A stretch of 64,000 nt of DNA from contig NMRB01001246.1 of the NCBI GenBank assembly GCA_002633025.1, positions 136,074 to 200,073 of the forward strand, given 5' to 3'. Each line of letters starts with the position of its first letter. Position 1 is the stretch's first letter. A program made the position numbers and the translations under genes. Positions 1 through 11,006 of this stretch are shown piece by piece. The stretch comes from Notospermus geniculatus. Its lineage: Eukaryota; Nemertea; Pilidiophora; Heteronemertea; Lineidae. Below the pieces are notes generated by a model. It saw nothing but the letters and a program-made list of their open reading frames with translations. It ran no database searches and was not told where the DNA came from.

Positions 1-1617
1 TCGTTAAGAATTGTTAGATACGATTCAATACAAAGCCTGCGAAGCTTTTTGTTAGAGACTACCGGTGATGATTTTTGTTATGTTGCCCAGCACCTGGCAT
101 GGCTAGAGTGTCCGTCATCATACTAGGAGCTAGTGGCTAGCAGTACACAGGAAACTAACTCGCAATTCATACGACGTCACAAAACTGTACAATATTTACA
201 ACTCAATGAATATACAAAAGATGGCTAATATGAATTAATTGCCTGCAAACGAAATTCCACCATTGATAACTAGAAACAGAAAAACATTTAGAAATCAGCA
301 CATTCATCTGTAAACTTGTAACTCTGATTTATTATGATTTATTAACCACTGGTCATCTAATTGTTAAATAACATTTTAAGTCCTCATCCAACAACAAAAT
401 GAACAGTCAACAACTATTGTGAACTATCAAAATATTCCTCCTCTAAATATTGGATCCCCTGCGCATCATTTCGCAATTATTCATTCCATAAGGTTATGTA
501 GAAATCGAGTGGAATTTCGTAGCAGTCAGGATGAAATCGCGCATCTGATCCTGTGAACATGAAGGTTGGTGGAATCACAGCCCTCCCATTCACAGGATTC
601 TAGAATGTTTTACTTGCTCTATCTTAAGCAATAAGAGGCAAGCATGCAATCACACTGTATACCAATTATGACACACTCGATCAACTTTCACACTATGGAC
701 ATAAGAATGTACATTTTTGCACCAAGTTTTCAAAAATATACAACTGATTTCTCGTTCTACTGTACAAAGCTAATACAACCATGTTATTTATTAAAGAAAG
801 ACTTCCGCTCTGATCTGCACGGCACAAGTATTTTGTCCAACTACAAGCAGACTGATAGGTGACTGATCAGTGTCGAAACTCTGAACAAAAATATCTCAGA
901 TTTAGAGCAGGGGAAATTTGTGGAACACAGGACTGAATCACCAATTAAAGCAAGCAAAAGCAAGATTCAGCACTTGAGCAAACATGATGTTATGCAAAAG
1001 ATTTTATTACATAACATGGCACGTCACCCAAAAAAGTCCTGCCAGAGTATCGGCTCAATGTGATTTAGCACAGTTAGCTGTTTCTCCACTGGAATCAGTC
1101 AGCTTGCAGAAGGAGAACACGAGATTCGCCACAAATAAATACTACACTCATCTACTAACAGATAACAACATAAGTGTGTTGACTTGAAGCATCCCAATGG
1201 CTATGTACAAATGGCATGTGTATCGTTTGACCATATGGACAATTTGCTTTTTTGGCAATTCTTGATAATGACAACAATGATGTACACACAGAGAACAAAC
1301 AGGTCTTGAGATGATGAATAAGAGAAACATCTGACGGGACAATGATATCAACACTGAATTTGGGTGCGACCCTCGGCCCCAATGGGTCGCACACATCCCT
1401 CCATGAAACATGAAAAGTCTACAGAACTGCAACGATGCGAGTTTTGGTTTCTAACTACAGTGTATTCCACTTGTTGAGGACAATACCACATGGACAGGAC
1501 TAGTTTGGACTGAGCTTGTCAGGGTCCTATATCACTTCAACCCGAACGGAATGGTGACTCAATACCACATAGTTCTCAGAACTAAATGTGTCACCTGAAA
1601 GTTCTTTTGCAGGTATT
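1..1617. other. 3' flank or 3' UTR side of the receptor gene
   Basis: No convincing coding exon is visible. On the minus strand there are AATAAA hexamers (plus-strand tttatt at 328-333, 338-343 and 787-792) that could serve as polyadenylation signals for the receptor transcript. A small final receptor exon may be hidden here if the donor at 1632 is used. Confidence 0.4.
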
Positions 1618-1632
1618 CTAATGAATACTCAC

Positions 1633-1749
1633 GTTAAAGGGTTTGGATGACTTCTTAGAATGTTCTTTACCCTTAATGGTGCCAGAATTTGAGAACCAGT
1701 CCAAGATGTCGTAGCCGTCTGTCAGAGTCAAGTCATCATGGGACGAAAC
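1633..1749 (-). CDS. VLDLR-like exon: C-terminal tail (candidate)
   Basis: Acceptor ...ccttagtcag is followed in phase 0 by codons reading [20 protein letters not shown], so the tail reads ...LPA|VSSHDDL, reminiscent of the acidic C-terminus of VLDLR. After 39 codons there is a strong donor, AAC|GTGAGT. If it is ignored, the frame runs four more codons to a TAG at 1618-1620. So this is either the last coding exon or the penultimate one with an unrecognised final exon downstream. Confidence 0.6.
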
Positions 1750-4700
1750 CTGACTAAGGAATGATCTCCAACAAGTGGTCAACCTGACACTTTACCTAAC
1801 ACTGGGACAGTCATTAACACATAAGGTGACCATCGTCCAAGGTTCCAAACACAGATTTACTCCAGTTAAATTGAAAATATTTCCCCTGTACTGGAAACCT
1901 GGGACCACAGTTTAGAAACACAAATGAATAACAATATGGCAGATGAAATATCGCCATCAACTGATAGTGACCATTATGGAAAACAAACATAATCCACGTT
2001 TATGTATGTAAAACTCTTAGAGCTTTTAAAGCCCAAATGCTAGTAATGTTAGTCACCAAAATGTACTGTCTTACCAGACCGAGTAAAAAAGTCTAGACTC
2101 TGCCATCAAAATGGTAGGAGGTAGAAGATATTGGGACATATCCATAGTTGAGTCCAGTTTGATGAATCTGCTCTGAAGGATTCAGCCGATCGTTGCCAAG
2201 TCTTATCGATAGATGCAAAGATGGAAACCATCAGTCATGTTCAGCGTCATTCCAGCATCTTTGGTAAATCCTCGTTTTTGAATCTCCTTGGTCAGTTGCT
2301 ATCATTCCTGTATAGTTAAGGTTCTCAACCTTATCACACACCAGGTTATAGATTTGAGCAATATCCATAACTACCAGTATCGTCATCGGCAACAGAAGCA
2401 CCAAGGAACAATCACACACACATCTTGTAAAATAAATATAAATACAAATACATATACACCAAGTCTACACAGTATATGTGAAATAGCAGGCCTCTGGTAG
2501 CACAAGCACCGATCACATAGATTATTTACAGTCCATTACACCACACTAGTTAGCAATCCCGAAATATATCAAAATATACCCAGAACCGCTCTATTTACAT
2601 GATTGCCAATTAGACTATCCCCATACAACTGCACGATATCAGAAAGCCAGCGACAGAATTCTGTAGCGAGGGCGGACAAATATAGTCGTTGCACAGAGCT
2701 CAAATACAAGCTAATAAGCTACAAACGCAGAACAGCCACTAAACTCATGTTATTTCATTTTTAAGCACTTTTTTGTTTTTTTAAATTAAATTATTTACAC
2801 GCACAAAAATCCTTGTGTTGCCATGACGATACTGGAGACTGAACTACGCTGCAAACATCATTTTGCAGTCTATTTTTCATATCATCCGGTGAAGTCTGAA
2901 GATATTCCTAATACTAAAGCTGTTGAGCATCACACTTCTAACTCCCCACCTGGTTGATTTAAAGGCTCTAACGTCTGAAACAGACAAGAAATGGAAGATT
3001 TTGAATACAGATTGCCAGGCAGTTCATGTAAATTGGAAATAGCCAGTGGCTTTACCTATTCTATGTCAGCCTGTGACTTCCAATGTCCCTGCCCACTACG
3101 CCGACAAAGATATAAACCAGACAATAACATTATCTTTTTCACACATGAAATATACGAAGAAAGAAGTCAAATCTTTGGACACCAAGAGAACTGAGAATGG
3201 GCCATTCTCTGATAAAACTACTTACTGCTGGTAGAGGACGCGATGGTTGATATACGCCCTTATCTAAGTTGACCTGTTCTTCTGTCGTTTTTCTATAAAC
3301 AGGATTGTCGAAGTTCATACTCTTGGTATTCCTGCGAGTGTACTGTCTATATAGCACAAAACCAACCTGGAATGAGGAATGGAAAGGGTTTTTGAAAAGA
3401 AGATACAGAAACAGAAATGGGATTTGAAATGTTCCTTCTAGCCGTGTGCCGTAAGCCCCCACCTCCATCGCTACGACTGCCGTCATCGGCAAGCTCAGGA
3501 GTTGTCCATTTAATCAGAGCCAACTGAATGCCTCAAAAGTTAGCGCCAGAGATTTAGGAGCATCATGATAGTCTACATTCAAATTGGCGACCTAACTGGA
3601 TTGTTCCAGGATTTTTCAGATATCTACAGTGTATTTCATGAGATACTTACAATGAATACAATGATGAGGACAACTAACACAACACCAATCACGATGCCTG
3701 CGACACGACCAAAGTCTTCAGGGATGCCAGAATTGGCACCAGTTGTGCTGTTGACTGGGCGTTTGGGTGGGATTGTAGGAGCTGAAAAGAGGAAAACAAT
3801 GCCGTTAAGTAAAAGGCTCAATGCACCAATAAGTTTCATAGTTCATTTTTTTAGATGGCTTCATGCCCAAGCTGTCATCAATGCCTTCAGCTGTTATGAG
3901 CAACGAACAACAATATGAAACGACTGGTACACAGAATATTTTGTGAGAGAAATAATCCAACGGAGCCACTAACACAGTATGAAGAAAGTGGAGTCTTCCT
4001 TAACACTTGATGCATGCCTCTCAATTGCATGATTTTCACATCTTTTAAGAGTGTAGCCCAAATTGGCTGGTGCCCAAAATGTCCCCAAATTAGGGTCAAA
4101 GCTGTCCCCAAAATAGGGCAAAATGACAAGAAGAGGGAGTAAATTTCTACAAGATCTGCCCAAATGGCTCTGTAAATGCTTTCTCAATGTCTAAAAGTGC
4201 TGCAGCAATGAATAAAAGGTCTCCAGGCTTATTTCAAGGCACTTTATTCAAGTTCTCACCAAGTCAACTGACGTCCCCAAATTATGGAACAAAAATACAG
4301 GGTGTAAGACCTGTCATGTAATGTGATGTTCAACATTGGTTGCTTGCATTGCATGTCCCAAGTTGTGAACTGGCCGAGGCACTTTTACAGGATTCCCGAG
4401 AATTGCACACGAGCTCAACAAAGTTGACATTTAATTGTTAATGAGAACAGACAGTGAATACTAAGATGGTGAAGAATGAGTGACACATTTCAAGGAGGCA
4501 GAAAGTTGAGTAAGAACATGTGTAATTAGTTCGGTGACAGCTTGCTCTAAATGAATAATCCACATCTTAGAATTTCAATGCAAAACTGGTGAGGATTCAA
4601 TGATGACAACACTGGTCAACTTGAGAGATTTTCTCATGCGAGTGCCTATCTATGGGATACTCAACTAGTATTTGTGTCATCAGTCTGAGTGTAAGTCATA

Positions 4701-7700
4701 AGGAAAATAACAACAGTGAACTACCCATTGAGAGCCAACTCACACGAGAAAACTCAAGTGGAGCAGCACCTTTACTGAGTGCTCCCAGGAAGCCGAGTCA
4801 GGCATAAGCCACATATGTGACCCTCCACAGCAAAAACAGGCGAACGTCACTCTTAGCTTTGGCAGGTTGAGACCACTTTCAATATTGTCTGTCTGTTATG
4901 AAATCTGAAATGATCTATTTCTTCCATTCACTCCTGGTGTCATCTTAGTTCGTTGAGACTCGCCTTCTGAGCGACATGCGACAGGTTTTGTTGTGGAGGG
5001 TCACAAATAGGAATGTTCATAGAGAAATGCATTAGAATGTGCTGACTAAACCATTCAGCCATATCAAAATAGAAGGTAGGAAAGCTCATTGGAAAAAGCA
5101 TTAGCACAAGTTTTCGAAAACTCAGTAAACACCTCAGAATTCATAACCTTTCCTCCACAAGAGACTGCAGACAAATATTAGTTCTACACTTTGCTAAGTC
5201 TGCATTTCAGTGTGCAACTGAAAATTTGTTATAGAATGGTAAACTGAACTGAATAAACAATCTTAGTAAAAAGGTAAGAACTTGTTTGTTAGGCAGTGTT
5301 ATATCTAGGATTTCAGAAGGGCATGGTGCAAACTTTGTGAAAAGGGCACTTCAACCAAGAAAAGGGCACTTTTCATTCGCGACATTTCTACTAAACGGAA
5401 TTTGAGAAGCTTGTCAGTTAAAAAGGTCCCTACAACTCCAATCAACAGCCAATTTAAGCCAGTTTCTAAGGTGATATGACCAAAAGGGACCATGACAGAC
5501 GGTCTGGGGGGTACTAACCTAAAAAAACAAAAATTTGGGGCATGGCGCCCAAGGGCACAGTGGCACCCCCTTTAGGGGCATGGCGCAGCGCCACTCTAAA
5601 ATGGCCTAGATATAACACTGTGTTAGGTATGGAAGTATTTAATTTCAATGTGCGGAGTGCAAGATTGGTAAGCAACACATTAAACACATGAATAAACATC
5701 TCAACACAACAAACGATTCCTCACCAGATGCATTATTATTAATGGTAACATTTTTAGGCAAAACTATTCCGGTCGGTTTCATTGAGGGGGCCGAAGTTGT
5801 TCTCATGTCTACAAGGAAATCAAAATTGAAGAGGTTGGTTTAAAACAGTGACATGCGACTTTTCAGGGAATTATTTTGCTTTGAAACTTGATATCATGCA
5901 CAGAATAAGGATTTATTGAGAGTACATGTATTTTGGAATGACAGCTGATAGGTATTAGTAAGAAAGCCACTGCAGCATCCCAAGTAAGCCGTACACTGCA
6001 TGGGCAGAAAACCACAGAATGTTTCCTTGTAGATGTAGATGTGGAACTTTCCATTGATGCCATCACAACGTGGACATTCTTTTCAGTAACAAGTGTATAG
6101 GACGCCCAAATTGTAACACCAAACAGCCAAAATGTTAAAGTGTATTAAAGGTTACAACATCTTAGTACAGTGGTCTTATTATTTTGGATGCTGCAGTCAA
6201 CATGAATGAAGACATCAAGAAGACACTTACAGACTCCTTCACAATTCCTGCCGTCTGGCATTAATCGTTTGTTCATTGGGCAGTGGCAGGTGTATCTGAC
6301 AGATCCTCTACCAAACTGTGGTGCTGGAAGGCAAAGATGGGAACATCCTCCATTGTTCTTCTCGCACACATTTTCACCTGTAAAAACGAGTAGAAGGAGA
6401 TAATTATCACAATTTTTATGCTGTACCCACTGTTAAAAAGTTTATACCACGTTCCATGGTGTCTATTGACTTCCTTGTTTGCAGTTCCAATACAACTTGC
6501 CATGTCAGGTTTCAAAGAGAAACGTTCTTCAACTGTTTGACAGTTTGTTGAAGGATGGCTAGAAAAGCTTACCTTTTGGCTGTTTGAAGGGGTGCAATAC
6601 ATGGATGTCCATTGGTCCATACAGGTGAATGGCATGAGACGACGAGTTATTGCCATTGAATTTGTTGACTGATTTAATGGCCTCGTGCTCCCAGTCGGAC
6701 CAGTAGACTTTATTTTCAAACACGGCGATGGAGAATGGATGTCTGAGCTCCAACTGAGATGAAAGGATCGAGCGCTGGTTGTATCCGTCAAGATCAGATG
6801 ACCCAATCATGTGCTCTTTTGCATCTACCCAGTATAGCCTTTTGGTGATGAAGTCTGGAATCAAGAAGATTGCCGAAAGTTAGAGGACACGAACCATAAA
6901 ATTTGTCTCCGATTAGAAAACGCTACTACCGGTACGTTACAACACATCTACCGTACGTGTGAAAAATTCCTACTCAAACTACCGGGGAGAGCAGTCTTTC
7001 GTCTCAATATAGTTAGGTGTAAATATCAAGTCGATCCATGGACAGAAGAGGAACTTACCAATAGTGAGTCCATTAGGCCATTTAAGACCTTTCGTAATGA
7101 TTGGTTTTCTGTTGAATCCGTTGATACCACATTTTTCAATCCGTGGATGGTCCTCTGCCCAATCTGTCCAGTAGATGTACTTCCCAAGCGGATCAACAAC
7201 GATGTCTCTGGGTTCATCCAGATCTTCAGAGATCAGAACCGTCCTCATCGATCCATCTAACTTGGCTACTTCTATAGTGTTCTTGCCGGTGTCAGTCCAG
7301 AAGATCAGATGATGAATCCAGTCGACAGCAATGCCGTCCGGAGTGCTAACGTTGCTTGCCACAGTTGTCCAGTTCTCCACTGGCACTGGCAGCTCACCGC
7401 GTTCACCGTCAACTAAAGCAGACCTGAAATTACCAGTTGGAAAGATTACAATGGGTTATTGGAATACTTGATACCTACTGGGGTTGTGTGAAGGTTCAAG
7501 GGACCATTATTTTTCCCATCAAGATTCCATCAAACATGGAGAACTTTAACAGCAAATGAAACTATCCAGACATATTTATCTTCATTTTGCTTTAAAGGCA
7601 TACCTGTAGACTTTTTCATTAGCCGAGTCGGTCCAGAACACCATCTTCTGCTCCCAGTGATAATCCATAGCGATCGCGCTGTCCGTTTCCCGCACGACAA

Positions 7701-10096
7701 CAGACGTCCGTCCATTGTTCACATTCAGCTTCCGTATCACATGACGGTCGGAGAAGATGAGATACGGATGTAGTGAGCCACTGACTTTGCAATTCTGCCT
7801 GTCTCTCGGATCAACAACATAGCCAGGTCGGTTACAGGAACAGTGGTAGGTTCCATCTTCATTCGTACACTGCTGTGCACAGGCACCAAACACTGTTTTG
7901 CATTCATTGATATCCAAGCATGTTTTCTTGTCTGCAGCTAGACGATATCCAGGATCACAGTAACATATGTCCTCTGTGTGAGTGTTCTTGCAATGCTGTG
8001 AGCAGTTACCCTTGTGGATTTTACAGGGATCCGCTACAAGGAGAAAACAGGAAATTCTAACTTGAGAAAACTTCAACTACCGGTAGTAGGAAATATTTCA
8101 TAGATGAGTTCTCTGTCAATGGTTTCCTTGGTATTGAGGCGTAAGTAGTCAATAATGTTACCATGACTTAGTAAAAGAATGCCAAGTTGTTATATTTTTA
8201 CTGAAGAAAGTATCTACTTACTTTGACATACAGCAGTGCTTTCATCTGCACTGTTGGGACAGTCTCTGTTTTTATCACAGACTTTCGACAGAGGAATGCA
8301 CATTTTCCCATCTTTGAGGCAATCAAAGTGAGTAAATACATTGCACCCGGGTCTGGTGATGTTACAGCCTGCCTCGTCAGATTCATCTGCGCAGTCGGTG
8401 AATCCATTACAACGAAGATTTGAATGGATGCACATGTTATTGTCGCATTTGAATTGGTCTCCTCGACACGTGATGTCACCTGAAAGACATAAACAAAATG
8501 AACTCATGAAGTGAATGAGAACTGTACATTATCACCACAGAATACTGTAAACCGTGATATTTTCGCGATGCTAAATGTTCACAATTTCAGGGGTCTATGA
8601 ATTCGCGAAGAATAAATTTTCTCGATTGGAACCCTTCTGCTTCAATAGAATAATAAGAATAATAATTTTCGCACGATTTATGTTCGCGTTTTGACCCTCG
8701 AGCGCAAAAATCGCGAAAATAAAACGCACGCGAACATTTCACGGTTTACAGTACGAGTTTGAGGTTATGAAACCAATGCCCACTGCACTTACATTTGGCC
8801 TCATCACTCTCATCTTGGCAGTCAGGTTCACCATCACATCGCCACGATTTGTGGATGCAATCGCGACTCGTGTGGCACATGAAGTCTTGAGGAGAGCAGG
8901 CTGAGATGGTTTTCTGACAGTCCGCTTCATCGCTTCCATCTGCACAATCCTTATCGCCATCGCACTTCCAGCGTCCAGGGATACATGTGTTGTTGTTAAC
9001 ACAGTGGAATTCTGTAGATGCACAGGTCATGGGGGCTGAAAAATTTCAGATGAAAAGGCTTATGCGTCTTTCAACATCAGGTGAGAAGACTTGACCTGAA
9101 ACCGCCAAGGCTTTGCTGAGTACTGATTGCTACGATTGATACTTCACAAGTCCAGATTTGGTAAGTACCAAATAAGATCTTTTATACACTGCATGAATTT
9201 CCTGGATTTCAAGTCACACAACAACAACCTGGTCTCAACTACCATCACGAACATTATTAAATTTGGTTGTACCTTGATGTACGAATAAACATATATACAT
9301 ACAAATATATACATGTAAAATAAAACCTACAGCAATTGTCCTCATCCGAGCCATCTCCACAATCTGGATCTCCATCACAGTGCCATCTACCAACGATGCA
9401 GTCACCATTTCGACAGGCAAACTGGTTCGGCTTGCACGTCTGGTGTGTACAGTTTTTCTCATCTGCGCCATTGTTACAATCTTTCTGGCCATCGCAGCGC
9501 CAGGTCTTCGGAAGGCAACCACCATCGCCGCATTTAAAGGTATCAGCGGTACAGTTTCTTTTGGCTGAAATGGCATACGGTGCATTTTGAGGCTCTCTGC
9601 TTTTTCGGACTTGGAAAGGGCACCAGAGAGATGACAGGTAACTATTTCCCAGTGAACAGCCCAATCATTCATGTTTTGCATTGCTTTTACTGTCTGACTT
9701 TACACCTGATAAGTCTCGTGATTACATAGGCTACTTCACAAATATTTGAACAACTGACCGCTCCTAAATCTATAGCTTACACAATTTTAAACCATTGACT
9801 TTCAAGACCTCTAACTTGATCACCTTAGAAATTCCATGAATTCATCAAGTATGACTTTAATTCTTTGTTGCAGGAGAAGTCAAATCATTCTGTGATCACA
9901 CAACATGTTGATGGTCAAGTTGGTAGAAAGTATGGAGGGCAAGCAAGACTGCAATTCAGGGGTGTCAACCTACCACAGTCACTGCCTTTTTCATCTGAGG
10001 CATCTAAACAATCATTCTGTCCATCACACTGCCACCTCGATGGTATGCAGCGTCCACTCGCACATTGGAATTCACCAGTTGTGCAGGTTTTTGGCT
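1633..10096 (-). CDS. VLDL/LDL receptor-like (lipophorin receptor type) gene, 3' part, 12 exons listed separately
   Basis: Predicted single-pass endocytic receptor for lipoproteins or yolk proteins. In order, the joined exons give seven LDLR class A modules, EGF, calcium-binding EGF, a six-bladed YWTD propeller, EGF, a Ser/Thr-rich stalk, a transmembrane helix and a cytoplasmic NPxY tail. That order, with one propeller followed by EGF, stalk and membrane, defines the LDLR/VLDLR/ApoER2/lipophorin receptor group; LRP4 and LRP5/6 have four propellers. The tail motif [13 protein letters not shown] is close to the vertebrate LDLR/VLDLR tail. The exons total 2555 bp, about 851 residues, near the usual family length of 850-880, so little is missing apart from the signal peptide. 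All splice phases agree. I cannot tell VLDLR from LDLR orthology by eye. Confidence 0.93.
1750..3225 (-). other. Receptor intron, no repeat recognised
   Basis: A 1476-bp intron between the NPxY exon and the candidate tail exon. A 62-codon minus frame at 2231-2419 has no acceptor in the required phase 0, so I do not call it an exon. Nothing else is recognised. Confidence 0.6.
3226..3366 (-). CDS. VLDLR-like exon: end of membrane helix and NPxY cytoplasmic tail
   Basis: A 141-bp exon (47 codons), phase 0 at both ends, acceptor ...cattccag, donor GCA|GTAAGT. It encodes the end of the helix, a basic [10 protein letters not shown] segment and the tail motif [19 protein letters not shown] is the PTB-domain and clathrin-adaptor signal of LDLR-family receptors (ARH/Dab1/Dab2). 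The exon ends at ...YQPSRPLPA. Confidence 0.95.
3651..3781 (-). CDS. VLDLR-like exon: stalk part 2 and transmembrane helix
   Basis: A 131-bp exon entered in phase 1 and left in phase 0 (ATT|GTAAGT). It encodes a Pro/Ser/Thr stalk ([14 protein letters not shown]...) and then the hydrophobic run [18 protein letters not shown], which continues into the next exon as VGFVLY. This is the single membrane span, followed by the basic stop-transfer residues RQYTRR. Confidence 0.93.
4714..4775 (-). repeat. Half copy of the 12.1-kb inverted-repeat element
   Basis: The stretch reading ctacccattgagagccaact then cacacgagaaaactcaagtg matches the right arm of the element at 12088-12292 (attgcccattgtgagccaac then ttgcgcaagaaaactttcac). 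Only one arm is present, so this is a truncated or solo arm inside a receptor intron. Confidence 0.6.
5294..5620. mobile_element. hAT-like MITE with 7-bp target duplication
   Basis: A 327-bp element with terminal inverted repeats CAGTGTTATATCTAGG and its complement, flanked by direct repeats TGTTAGG at 5287-5293 and 5621-5627. CAGTG termini suggest a hAT-related element, though hAT duplications are usually 8 bp. No transposase frame is present, so it is non-autonomous. It sits in a receptor intron. Confidence 0.8.
5725..5808 (-). CDS. VLDLR-like exon: Ser/Thr-rich stalk, part 1
   Basis: An 84-bp exon, phase 1 at both ends, acceptor ...ccttgtag, donor G|GTGAGG. It encodes a short stalk beginning [13 protein letters not shown], with N-glycosylation sequons NVT and NAS. 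In this family the stalk is the O-glycosylated spacer. The open frame is short, so the call rests on both splice sites and exact phase agreement with its neighbours. Confidence 0.82.
6231..6377 (-). CDS. VLDLR-like exon: EGF-C
   Basis: A 147-bp exon, phase 1 at both ends, acceptor ...tttacag, donor T|GTAAGT. It encodes the EGF that closes the propeller ([16 protein letters not shown]... then [18 protein letters not shown]). This is the expected membrane-proximal EGF of the LDLR group. Confidence 0.93.
6573..6854 (-). CDS. VLDLR-like exon: propeller blades 5-6
   Basis: A 282-bp exon, phase 1 at both ends (acceptor ...gattccag, donor G|GTAAGC). It encodes blade motifs [20 protein letters not shown] and [20 protein letters not shown], then the closing [16 protein letters not shown] strand that leads into the third EGF. 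Confidence 0.95.
7059..7423 (-). CDS. VLDLR-like exon: propeller blades 3-4
   Basis: A 365-bp exon, phase 2 in, phase 1 out (ATT G|GTAAGT). It carries blade motifs [20 protein letters not shown] and [10 protein letters not shown], plus IAVDW and WPNGLTI signatures of LDLR-type YWTD propellers. N-glycosylation sequons NWT and NVS are present. The propeller mediates acid-dependent ligand release in this family. Confidence 0.95.
7604..8033 (-). CDS. VLDLR-like exon: EGF-A, calcium-binding EGF-B and propeller blades 1-2
   Basis: A 430-bp exon entered in phase 1 and left in phase 2 (TAC AG|GTATGC). It encodes a first EGF module ([14 protein letters not shown]...), a calcium-binding EGF opening with DINEC, and the first propeller strands ([15 protein letters not shown] and [14 protein letters not shown]). 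In vertebrate LDLR genes the two EGF modules sit on separate exons; here both EGFs and the propeller start share one. Confidence 0.94.
8222..8479 (-). CDS. VLDLR-like exon: LDLR class A modules 6 and 7
   Basis: A 258-bp exon, phase 1 at both ends, acceptor ...tctttcag, donor A|GTAAGT. Module 6 is regular ([16 protein letters not shown]). Module 7 is the most divergent: [18 protein letters not shown], with Asn and Ala changes in the acidic box, so its ligand or calcium binding may differ. Confidence 0.94.
8543..8753. mobile_element. MITE with TACTGTAAACCGTGA termini
   Basis: A 211-bp element beginning TACTGTAAACCGTGATATTT and ending with the complement of TACTGTAAACCGTGAAATG. The interior is rich in CGCGAA/TTCGCG blocks. 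It fills most of the 313-bp intron between the LDLR-A 4-5 and 6-7 exons. Similar CGCGAA-type MITEs are common in marine invertebrates (general knowledge, not checked). Confidence 0.8.
8793..9035 (-). CDS. VLDLR-like exon: LDLR class A modules 4 and 5
   Basis: A 243-bp exon, phase 1 at both ends, acceptor ...tttttcag, donor T|GTAAGT. It encodes two LDLR-A modules with boxes [16 protein letters not shown] and [21 protein letters not shown] lies in the next intron, about 40 bp beyond this donor. Confidence 0.95.
9331..9564 (-). CDS. VLDLR-like exon: LDLR class A modules 2 and 3
   Basis: A 234-bp exon, phase 1 at both ends, with acceptor ...atttcag and donor T|GTAGGT. It encodes two complete LDLR-A modules with acidic boxes [16 protein letters not shown] and [16 protein letters not shown]. 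The N-terminal residues AKRNC join smoothly to the preceding exon (GSDC|AKRNC). Confidence 0.95.
9565..9973 (-). other. Receptor intron, nothing recognised
   Basis: A 409-bp intron between LDLR-A exons 1 and 2-3. The open frames here are extensions of the exon frames. No repeat was recognised. Confidence 0.7.
9974..10096 (-). CDS. VLDLR-like exon: LDLR class A module 1
   Basis: A 123-bp exon after acceptor ...cattgcag and before donor G|GTAGGT, phase 1 on both sides. It encodes one LDLR-A module ([13 protein letters not shown], then [18 protein letters not shown]) with the acidic calcium-binding box. It is the most upstream receptor exon I can recognise. The preceding exon must supply one base before AG|CCA, giving a Lys, Glu or Gln codon. 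Confidence 0.92.
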
Positions 10097-11006
10097 CTGC
10101 AATGACAGAAAGCAAGCAAACATTAGTAAATAAGAAGAGCCCCAGGAAGATATTACCTTACATAGTTCAATTCTGCAGTGTTTCGGCCAGTTTTTTAAAG
10201 GGGGGACAAAGAGAAAATTTGGCAAAATTCTTGGTCAAAAACACAAATTTTGACTATTTTTGACTTTTTAAGGAGGGGACATACCCCCCTCTGGCGGACA
10301 CACTGAACTGTATAAAGATGTTTCAGGCAATTACAATCACAATACAAACATACTTTCCCCTCAAAGTATTTTTATCTTAACTTTTTCATACTGCCCACTG
10401 AACCAAAATCCAAGCCAAATGTATGTAAAGGTAAAACAATTCTCTTGACAACATAAGGCAGCACGTGTTCAGCTCATGCACGTTCATGTTAGATACATTT
10501 ATTCCGACTATTCTTGGCAGCAGACACCACCCCCACATATCAGACCACTGTGCAAGTTTATTCAAAGCATGTGGCCTACTTGGCAGTGTGAGCAGATCAC
10601 CAGTTATGGAGCTGGCACCACGCCAGCAATAGCATGTACACATGCCATCAGGCGGTTTCTCCCAGCCAATAGCTGACAAGCTCGCATCATGAATAATCCA
10701 CACCTATTCAATAGCCATGCCCTGTGTTACACACAGCATGTGCTGGCATTGAAACTTATGACTGGGAAAAACCAAGTATTTGGATCAAAACAAATGTAAC
10801 CATCCAATTTGAACATGTATAGTTGGTTATTGTGTTTACGCCTCCAAAACACCCCAAACATTGAGCAAAAATATGACCAGACAGAAGACCTCACATGCCA
10901 GACATTGATAGTGTGATAGTAAATCAAGAGTTCAAGGTCAGTTTCAAGATCCCCAGTCTGTGACCTATTCTAATCAATGTTCAGGACATGTTATCATTGA
11001 TTATGC
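10097..11006. other. Non-coding stretch upstream of the first recognised receptor exon
   Basis: It should be receptor intron, because the signal-peptide exon is still missing. The block at about 10195-10300 (AAGGGGGGAC... and GGAGGGGACATACCCCCC) looks like a decayed repeat. No exon with a hydrophobic leader and a phase-1 donor was found. Confidence 0.5.

Larger units (their letters stand above)
3782..5724 (-). other. Receptor intron between the two stalk exons
   Basis: A 1943-bp intron holding a hAT-like MITE (5294-5620) and a half copy of another inverted-repeat element (4714-4775). The stretch 4040-4300 has recurring CCCCAAATTAGGG-like blocks that look like another decayed repeat. No exon is seen. 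Confidence 0.6.

Noticed and set aside
2231-2419. 62-codon minus frame as an alternative receptor tail exon
   Set aside because: No acceptor in the required phase 0 and no resemblance to receptor tails.
1633-10096. LRP4, LRP5/6 or other multi-propeller receptor
   Set aside because: Only one propeller is present, followed directly by EGF, stalk and membrane helix; the FDNPVY tail fits LDLR/VLDLR.
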